From assembly GCA_037385045.1 (NCBI GenBank), contig JARRNJ010000068.1, positions 1-21,029 on the forward strand: 21,029 bases of DNA. Direction: 5' to 3'. Numbering within the stretch: position 1 is the first letter of the stretch; each line of letters opens with the position of its first letter. A program made the position numbers and the translations under genes. Positions 15,287 to 21,029 of this stretch are shown one piece after another. This stretch comes from JARRNJ01 sp037385045 (GTDB lineage: Bacteria > Pseudomonadota > Gammaproteobacteria > JASBUN01). The notes beneath the pieces are model-generated. The model was not told the DNA's origin, did not search any database, and worked only from the letters and a program-made list of their open reading frames with translations.

Positions 15287-17332
15287 GTGACGGATCCTCA
15301 GGTTCAGGTGCTGGTTTCCCCGACGTATGCGTCGTCGCCCACCTACGGTAGCGGCGCCAGCGGCGGACACATTCCCCGGCTGCGCATCTTCCTCGTGGTA
15401 TTCGCCATGGCGGCGGTCGTCGGCCTGGTTTATACCTTCGTTCGTCCCGCGGTCTATCGCAGCACCGCGACCCTGGTGATTGTGCCGCCGGCGGGCGGTA
15501 AGGTGGCGCCGTCACCGGCGTCTTCCAACAACGCCGCCCCCACGCCAACCCCGCCGCAACCGGGCAATGCCGACGCCAACGTCGTGGTGCAAAGCCAGAT
15601 GATCGGCAGCCAATCGATACTGGCACGATTGTACGACCGCATGCACAAGTCCGATCCGGTGCCCAAGGGTATGCCCGGTTCCCTGGCACAGCTGCAGGAC
15701 ATGGTGAGCGTCGTGCCGGTCAACGGCGCCAGCATGGTGGAATTGCGCGCCGAAGGCGCGCCGCCGGCGCTGTTGACCGCGCTGGTGAACAATTGGATCG
15801 ACGTTTATCTCGACGCCTACGCCGCTTCCCAGGCGCACGATTCCGATTCGGCGGGCGCCACCCTGAAGCGGCAGGCAGTCACCCTGAAACAAAAGATCGA
15901 GGCGAAGCGCGCGCAGCTCGATGCCTTCCGCGCCCAATACGACATCGTGTCCATCGAGCGGGACGAGAACCGCGTCCTGGCCCGGCTCAAGGGGCTGAAT
16001 ACCTCATTGGACAAAGCCAATGATGACCGGGCCGCCGCGGAGGCGCAGTTGTCGTCCCTGCGCCAGGCCATCGCCGCGGGTCAGCCGCAGGTCCGGCCTC
16101 AGGATCAGCGCGGCCTGGACTCGCTGGAGGAAACGGCCGTGACGCTGCGGCAACAGATTTCCGATCTTCAGCAGCGGTTCACGCCCCAGTACATGGCGCT
16201 GGACAAGAACGCGGTTGCCGTGAAGAAGCGCCTTGCGGTGGTGGAAACTCAACTGAAGCGCAAGCGCATGCAGAGCCAGCGCGCGGCCCTGTCCGATGCC
16301 GAGCAGGCGGCGACCAGCGCCCGCCAGGTCGTTGCCAAGTTGCACAAACAGCTCAACGACTACAAGAAGACCGCGTCGGATTTCAGCGCGCGCCTGGCCG
16401 AGTACCAGAACATGCGCGACGAGCTGACGCAGTTGGAATCCATGCAGCGGGCCACCCAGGATCAACTGGTACAGCTGCAGGTGGGACGCGGTGACCTGCT
16501 GCCGGCGGTGCGGGTGCTGGAGCGTGCCTCGGTGCCGGGCAACCCGATCCGTCCCTACTACCTGCGCGATGCCGGGATCAGCGTCGGCGTCGCCCTGGCC
16601 CTGGGCCTCATTGCCATCTGGCTGTGGGAGTTCCTCACCGGGCGGGCGCGGTCCGACGAGCATCGTGCCGCGTCGCCCATGATGTACACCATATCGAATC
16701 CGAACGCCGCGCTGAACGCCGGCGACACTGCGGCGATGTTGCCGCGCGGCCGGGAGGCAGTGGCGCTTCCGCAGGCGCCGGCCCGGGAGTTGGCGCCGGA
16801 TGAAGTGGAGGCCATGCTGGTCGCGGCGGACGATGACAAGCGGGCGTTGATCGGTACATTGCTGAGCGGACTGACCGGCGAAGAGGCGGCTAACCTGCGT
16901 TGGTCGGATGTTGAACTGGATGCGGGCCGCATCACGGTGAATGCCGCACGCCAGGTGCCGATGGCGCGTTTGCTGAAGACGCTATGGAGCGCGCGCCAGG
17001 AGGCGGGCGTCGATCCGGGTGCGTTGATATGGCCGAACGAGCGGGGCGCGCCGCTTAGCGTCTCGGACCTGGACGCCACGGTCGGCGCGGTGGCGGTATA
17101 CGGCGCGGTGGCGCGGCCCTCCGAGGTGGATACCAGCGCCTTGCGCCATACCTATCTGGCGTTTTTGGCCCGGCAGGGGCTGCGCATTGCGGATCTGTCG
17201 CAGGTTGCCGGCCAGCTATCCGATCAGGAACGGTATGCCTATGACATGCTCGCGTCGCCGGGTGACGGTCTGCCGCCCAAGCACGTCAACATGGTGTATC
17301 CGGTATTGGAGGGGATTTTGCAGATGCCTTAG
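15287..17332 (+). CDS. Wzz/GumC-type chain-length protein fused to a degenerate tyrosine-recombinase domain
   Basis: 681 residues. Membrane helix 1 is at about 33-53 (IFLVVFAMAAVVGLVYTFV). A periplasmic domain follows with Wzz features (YRSTATLVIVPP, then coiled coils at about 190-260 and 310-400). The Pro-rich motif ASVPGNPIRP precedes helix 2 (about 428-448). This is a polysaccharide co-polymerase that sets polymer length. In many homologues a tyrosine kinase follows helix 2. Here, residues about 500-660 instead resemble the catalytic domain of phage-type integrases: SGLTGEEAANLRWSDVEL (box I) and TSALRHTYLAFLARQG (box II). Against the catalytic set, Arg I is Thr530, the box II His is Ser617, Arg620 is kept, the next His is Gln643, and Tyr652 is kept at the normal +9 spacing. 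Strand transfer is therefore unlikely. GTG at 15287 has GAGG ten bases upstream; a TTG at 15269 has none. Confidence 0.9.
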   Translation: MTDPQVQVLVSPTYASSPTYGSGASGGHIPRLRIFLVVFAMAAVVGLVYTFVRPAVYRSTATLVIVPPAGGKVAPSPASSNNAAPTPTPPQPGNADANVVVQSQMIGSQSILARLYDRMHKSDPVPKGMPGSLAQLQDMVSVVPVNGASMVELRAEGAPPALLTALVNNWIDVYLDAYAASQAHDSDSAGATLKRQAVTLKQKIEAKRAQLDAFRAQYDIVSIERDENRVLARLKGLNTSLDKANDDRAAAEAQLSSLRQAIAAGQPQVRPQDQRGLDSLEETAVTLRQQISDLQQRFTPQYMALDKNAVAVKKRLAVVETQLKRKRMQSQRAALSDAEQAATSARQVVAKLHKQLNDYKKTASDFSARLAEYQNMRDELTQLESMQRATQDQLVQLQVGRGDLLPAVRVLERASVPGNPIRPYYLRDAGISVGVALALGLIAIWLWEFLTGRARSDEHRAASPMMYTISNPNAALNAGDTAAMLPRGREAVALPQAPARELAPDEVEAMLVAADDDKRALIGTLLSGLTGEEAANLRWSDVELDAGRITVNAARQVPMARLLKTLWSARQEAGVDPGALIWPNERGAPLSVSDLDATVGAVAVYGAVARPSEVDTSALRHTYLAFLARQGLRIADLSQVAGQLSDQERYAYDMLASPGDGLPPKHVNMVYPVLEGILQMP

Positions 17333-17638
17333 CGGGCGGGGCGCGTGTTTCCACGCAAGCGTGCGGAAGTATTGGGTCTTACGTCCCGAGCCGGTCGGTG
17401 CCGGCATCCGAGCCCAAGTGGGGCATTCAATCGGCGGTTCCCTGCGCGCGGCTTACGGTTCAGCTTTTCTCCCCTCGATGCCTCAGCATGCCGGGCGCCA
17501 CTGGCGAAGCGTCGCTGTCCGCTTCCTGGATGAAGAAAGCGATTCAGCGCGGAACCCCGCGGTTCCACGCTGAATCCTCATGTACGGCGAACGCGCACGC
17601 TGTATTCGTGGTGGGTGAATGCAGCGCCGCGGCGCCCG
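17333..17638. other. Intergenic region with a long hairpin between convergent genes
   Basis: 306 bp between the chain-length gene and the reductase-like gene. No credible gene. It contains a small stem right after the first stop (about 17349-17368) and the long palindrome described separately (17541-17576). Its composition is like that of dispersed repeat DNA, but I could not assign it to a family. Confidence 0.45.
17541..17576. repeat. Long imperfect palindrome (hairpin)
   Basis: GATTCAGCG-C-GGAACC (17541-17556) pairs with GGTTCC-A-CGCTGAATC (17561-17576) over a CCGC loop: 15 pairs and one C/A mismatch. On the minus strand it is followed by GCTTTCTTC. It could be a terminator for the reductase-like gene, or a REP-type or transposon-end palindrome. 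Confidence 0.65.
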
Positions 17639-18697
17639 CTATGCGCTGGGCGCGGTCGCGTTGGCCACGCTCGGCGCCTGTGCGGCGGCTTCCAGCGGCG
17701 CTGCCCGCACGTAGACCTTCTCGTCGGCCATCATCTTGTCCAGCAGCTTGACGCATGAGTACAGCGCATCGATGTGGGGCGTAGGCGTATCGGTGAGGCG
17801 CCCCAGTTCCACCACCGCACCCATCACCGGGTCCAGCTCCAGCGGCCGCCCCGCCTCCACGTCCTGCAGCATTGAGGTCTTGTGCTTGCCGACCTTTTCG
17901 GCCCCGTCGATGCGCTTTTCCAGCGGCACGCGGAAGCTGATTCCCAATTTGCCGGCAACCTCCGCGGCCTCGGTCATCATGTTGGCCGCGAGGTCACGGG
18001 TCAGCGGGAACTGGCAGATGTCGACCAGCGTGGAATGAGTCACGGCGCTGATGGGGTTGAAGGACAGGTTGCCCCACAACTTGAGCCAGATCTCGGCGCG
18101 GATGTTGTCCAGCACGAAGGATTTGAACCCGGCCTTGGTGAACGTCTCCGCAACCAGTTTGACGCGGTCGGTCTCCTGTCCGTCCAGCTCGCCCACCGGG
18201 AAGCGGTTGCCTTCGATGTGGGTAATGACCCCGGGAGCCGATTTGACGGCGGCGGGGAACACGACGCTGCCGATGATGCGCTCGGGCTCGATGTTGGCGG
18301 CGACCTCGCCGGTGGGGTCAACGGTTTCGAGCCGGTGGCCCTCATGGGGTCCGCCGTGACGGCTAAAGTACCAGAAGGGGATGCCGTTCTGCAGCGTGAC
18401 CACCATGGTGTCCGGGCCGAACAGCGCCCGCATCTTCTTGGCGATACCGGCGATCTGGTGCGCCTTCAGCGCCAGAAACACGATGTCCTGTTGCCCGGCT
18501 TCTTCATAGCTGTCCGTCGCGCGGATGTTCTTCGCCACATGTTCGGTTCCGTCGCCCATGATCAGTTTGAGGCCCTTTTCGCGGATAACGGCCAGATGTT
18601 CACCACGGGCGATCAGGGTAACGTCCTCACCCGCCAAAGCCATCTTGGCCCCGATGAGTCCGCCTATTGCTCCAGCTCCGACAACGCAAATTTTCAT
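17639..18697 (-). CDS. Ketopantoate reductase (PanE/ApbA) family oxidoreductase
   Basis: 352 residues, cytoplasmic NADP-dependent reductase family. The Rossmann motif GAGAIGG is at residues 7-13. LIARGEHL carries the Arg that contacts NADP phosphate. LKAHQIAGI and VTLQNGIPFWYF follow. The C-terminal domain has the catalytic lysine in AEIWLKLWGNLSFNPISAVT and the substrate loop KTSMLQDVEAGRPLELD. It is about 50 residues longer than E. coli PanE (303), because of an insertion after NGIPFWYF and an Ala-rich tail. The longer form and the FAH-family gene 43 bp upstream suggest a paralogue acting in a catabolic pathway rather than pantothenate synthesis; that is inference. GGTGGAG immediately precedes the ATG. 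Confidence 0.9.
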   Translation of the reverse strand: MKICVVGAGAIGGLIGAKMALAGEDVTLIARGEHLAVIREKGLKLIMGDGTEHVAKNIRATDSYEEAGQQDIVFLALKAHQIAGIAKKMRALFGPDTMVVTLQNGIPFWYFSRHGGPHEGHRLETVDPTGEVAANIEPERIIGSVVFPAAVKSAPGVITHIEGNRFPVGELDGQETDRVKLVAETFTKAGFKSFVLDNIRAEIWLKLWGNLSFNPISAVTHSTLVDICQFPLTRDLAANMMTEAAEVAGKLGISFRVPLEKRIDGAEKVGKHKTSMLQDVEAGRPLELDPVMGAVVELGRLTDTPTPHIDALYSCVKLLDKMMADEKVYVRAAPLEAAAQAPSVANATAPSA

Positions 18698-18740
18698 TGC
18701 TCCACCCCTTTACTTGTGACTAAGGAAAATCAGAAAATCA

Positions 18741-19508
18741 TCATTCATAGGTATTCTTGAGTACACCGATACCTTCTATCGAAATCTCGATGGTGCTCCC
18801 AGGCTTCATCGAGCCGACACCCACGTTGGTGCCGCACGCGATGATGTCCCCGGGAAACAGCCGCATGTCGCGCGAAATCAGGCTGACCAGCTGCAACGGG
18901 CGGAAGAACATGTCCGTCACCGGGTAGTTCTGCCGCTCGGAATCGTTGAGTACGCTTTTGACGGTCAGGCTGTCGGGGTCCAGGCCGGTCGCCACCACCG
19001 GTCCGAACACACCGAAGGTGTCGAAACCCTTGGAACGCGTCCATTGGGCAAACGAGCTGTCCTTGAACAGCAGCTCGATGGCCGTGACGTCGTTGACGCA
19101 GGTGTAGCCGAACACGTAGTCGGACGCCTCCGATTCGGATACGTTGTAGCATTCCTTGCCGATGACCACGCCGAGCTCGCCTTCAAAAATGACCTTGCCG
19201 TCGTAGGTGTCCGGTTTGCGGATTCTCTCGCCTCCCGGCAGAAACGAGTTGGGCGACTTGAGGAAGTACAACGGCTCTTCCGGCCGGTTCAGATCCAGTT
19301 TTTCGGCCAGCATGTGAAAGTTGTTCCACAGGCAGATCATCTTGCTGGGGTCGGTCGGCGTCAGCAGCCGCGCCGAAGCAAGGTTCAACCGTTCGTCGGT
19401 CGCAACGGGACTATTGAACATGTCTCCCCGGTAAACGGTGATGGTGTCGTTGTCGAGAGTACCGAACTTCTCGGTCCCGTCGTGTTCCACTCTAACCCAG
19501 TGAACCAT
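18741..19508 (-). CDS. Fumarylacetoacetate hydrolase (FAH) family protein
   Basis: 255 residues. Family members hydrolyse or isomerise beta-diketo and acylpyruvate-type acids using a divalent metal. FEGELGVVIG supplies metal ligands E109 and E111, and GYTCVNDVTA supplies D140. KSPNSFLPGGERI, WTRSKGFDTFGVFGPVV and the C-terminal GDIIACGTNVGVGSMKPG are conserved blocks of the fold. The length suits the acylpyruvase/HpcE-like subgroup. The ATG at 19508 is chosen because CAGG lies five bases upstream; in-frame ATGs at 19523 and 19550 would add 5 or 14 residues without a ribosome site. It is first in a two-gene run with the PanE-like reductase. The substrate cannot be determined. Confidence 0.92.
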   Translation of the reverse strand: MVHWVRVEHDGTEKFGTLDNDTITVYRGDMFNSPVATDERLNLASARLLTPTDPSKMICLWNNFHMLAEKLDLNRPEEPLYFLKSPNSFLPGGERIRKPDTYDGKVIFEGELGVVIGKECYNVSESEASDYVFGYTCVNDVTAIELLFKDSSFAQWTRSKGFDTFGVFGPVVATGLDPDSLTVKSVLNDSERQNYPVTDMFFRPLQLVSLISRDMRLFPGDIIACGTNVGVGSMKPGSTIEISIEGIGVLKNTYE

Positions 19509-20736
19509 AATGGCCTGCTCCATAGTTGATGAATGTTCTATGTTCCACAATCGCTTGCCGGTTCACCGGGACCGGGTGTTCCATGTCGCCGTCGATACAA
19601 CTGCCAAAGCCTGCGCATGTGGTTGTCAAACTGTTCTTTGCGCAAGCACCTTCCACTCGGTGCCGGTCACCTTACCGCAGCGAGCCGACGCCTGCGCCAC
19701 TCGGACCTTGATCCGTGCCGGGTGGCGAGGTGAAAGCGTGGGGTTGCTCAACAGCGCGTGTTGCGAAAAAAGTTCTATGATCTCGCTGGTCTGTGTTGGT
19801 CAACCATGGACGGAACGGTTCGCCGCCGCCCGGCCGATTCAATCGGCGAGCGTGTTGTCCGAGTCAGCCGCCTGGGAAACACGCGTCGAGCCGAAGCGCT
19901 CATGTGATCCATTGGGGTGGGGCGTTTGCGTTGGTCCCTGCATATCTTGTCGTGACGCGAGCCGTGTTCCCGGCTCTACGCGCGCCGCATGCGCTCGTCG
20001 CGATCGGCGTACCCTGGCGCGGCCGGTCTTGTTGTTTGTCTCGCCGCAGCCGTCAAGTTCCGGTGTAGCACCCCAGATGCAAGCAAATCGTTGTGTGGTC
20101 GAACCGTACCTGAGTCCTCTCCTCCGAATGCCAATTCAAAGACGATCGGAAGTCCGAGGATATATTTGTGTCGGTCGAATGGCAATTGCGAGGCCGTTGC
20201 CGCTCATCGGGAGGTGCCCGCGAAGGTTCGATCCAATACCCGGCCGATTCAGCCGGCGTCGATCTGCCTGCCGTGCGGTGCAGGACTTGCGAGCGGCGTC
20301 TTCCCGACCATCGCGTATGACGGTGATTCGGTAAGAGATTGTCGGGAAAACCATATAAAGTCAGTTGGTTGCGTTGAGCTGCTGCGTGCCGCGCGGGTGA
20401 GATGGACGGGCGTACAGGTTGGCACCGGGGATGCTCGAGGCGCCGCATGATCTTCCGCTCGGATCAAGTCCCGCATGCGGCCGGATCAATGAGGTTAACG
20501 CCGCGCCGACGCGTCCGCCAAACGCACTTGAGCCAGCGAGTTTCACATCGCGAAAAGCGCGATGCGCGTGCGTACCGACTTCGCAACGGCACGTGGTCCG
20601 CGCCGGTCGTCTAGCATTAGCGGAGGGAACCGAGCCGGGAGTTCACGAAAATGGAGTTTTTCCGTACTTTTTCCGTGAATCGGGTGATGTGCGAAAAAAA
20701 CGGCCCCACAGGGCCGTTCAGAGAATCCAACGTGAC
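19509..20736. other. 1.2-kb region without a recognisable gene
   Basis: Long open frames exist here (up to 274 codons), but their translations are Arg/Ser/Pro-rich, without family likeness, ribosome site or consistent codon bias. Notable pieces: a near-perfect palindrome GCCGATTCAATCGGC (19833-19847) and a related copy near 20243-20257, each preceded by GGTTCG. A direct repeat of TTTTTCCGT lies at about 20656-20676, within arms TTCACG/CGTGAA. The tRNA terminator lies at the right end. It may be a decayed gene, an old insertion beside the tRNA, or simply non-coding DNA. Confidence 0.45.
20693..20718 (-). terminator. Terminator of the tRNA-Val transcript
   Basis: On the minus strand AACGGCCC, loop TGTG, GGGCCGTT is followed by a run of T (20694-20698). 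It begins about 19 bp after the tRNA 3' end. Confidence 0.9.
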
Positions 20737-20811
20737 TGGTGGGCGGTGCTGGGATCGAACCAGCGACCCCTGCCGTGTGAAGGCAGTGCTCTCCCGCTGA
20801 GCTAACCGCCC
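20737..20811 (-). tRNA. tRNA-Val (anticodon CAC)
   Basis: 75 bases including an encoded CCA. Acceptor GGGCGGT pairs with ACCGCCC. The D-arm is GCTC-AGCGGGA-GAGC. The anticodon arm is CTGCC-TTCACAC-GGCAG, giving anticodon CAC (reads GUG). The T-arm is GCTGG-TTCGATC-CCAGC. All stems pair. The strong terminator after it suggests a single-gene transcript. Confidence 0.97.
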
Positions 20812-20979
20812 GGCGTAAATCCAGCGGAACAGGCGGGCAATTGTACGGCCATCACCCGTGTTCGTCAATTTGGTCCGTATTCCGGCGGGTTACCGTGCCG
20901 CGCGCGCTTCGGGCATCGGTCCGGCGGCCGCTGGAACGGGCGTATCCAATCGGCCTCGCGCCGGGAAGGAGATCCGTAG

Positions 20980-21029
20980 ATGAGCGACGATACGGCATTG
21001 CGCGCCGCCCGCCAGGTGTTGGACCGGGC
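20980..21029 (+). CDS. Start of an unidentified gene (cut by window edge)
   Basis: ATG at 20980 with AAGGAG eight bases upstream, followed by MSDDTALRAARQVLDR before the window ends. The start signal is good, but too little is present to name a family. It diverges from tRNA-Val with a gap of about 168 bp. Confidence 0.5.
   Translation, partial: MSDDTALRAARQVLDR

Noticed and set aside
20225..20234. GGTTCGATCC, identical to part of the tRNA-Val T-arm, as an attachment site
   Set aside because: Only ten bases shared, in opposite orientation, and flanks do not continue the tRNA sequence; this 10-mer is common in bacterial tRNA T-arms.
19510..20334. 274-codon open frame on the plus strand
   Set aside because: Translation is Arg/Ser/Cys-rich with no domain, no ribosome site, and it starts inside the leader of the FAH gene.

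Overview
The window is GC-rich, gene-dense bacterial DNA, most likely from a gammaproteobacterium. The evidence is a cbpA-cbpM pair, a thioredoxin 2 with its N-terminal zinc ribbon, a FadL-type outer-membrane protein, an ArnT-like lipid-anchored sugar transferase and a PEP-CTERM surface protein. An exported DsrE-like protein next to tungstate uptake genes would fit an environmental, perhaps sulfur- or C1-metabolising lineage, but that placement is inference. No rRNA, CRISPR array or intact insertion sequence was seen.

Layout. Positions 1-3728 (minus strand) hold a surface-glycan or lipid-A-type sugar cluster: an ArnT-like glycosyltransferase, a Gfo/Idh/MocA sugar oxidoreductase and a DegT-family PLP aminotransferase cut by the window edge. 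Divergent from it is a TPR protein with a glycosyltransferase-like C-terminus (4075-5850). A FadL-family porin (minus) and an exported DsrE-like protein (plus) share a 355-bp divergent region. A tungstate ABC transporter follows on the minus strand in the order tupB-tupC-tupA, ended by a strong terminator. A 709-bp regulatory region separates tupB from the divergent cbpA-cbpM co-chaperone operon, and trxC follows.

Positions 13548-17332 form an exopolysaccharide/PEP-CTERM module. A PEP-CTERM protein on the minus strand has a well-formed sigma-54 promoter and a candidate activator palindrome upstream. Divergent from it lies a chain-length-determinant (Wzz/GumC-type) protein. Its C-terminal cytoplasmic part is not a tyrosine kinase but a degenerate tyrosine-recombinase (phage-integrase-like) domain. 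This fusion is the most unusual object in the window. After a ketopantoate-reductase-like gene and a FAH-family hydrolase (minus strand, probable operon) comes about 1.2 kb without a credible gene, then tRNA-Val(CAC) with its terminator, and the first codons of a gene running off the right edge.

How the parts may work together: the left and central-right blocks both serve envelope polysaccharide. The left block makes or transfers modified sugars. The right block sets polymer length and exports a sortable surface protein that is expected to come under the RpoN/PrsK-PrsR regulation known for PEP-CTERM genes. The tup, cbpAM and trxC blocks are housekeeping or stress functions with no evident link to the glycan genes.
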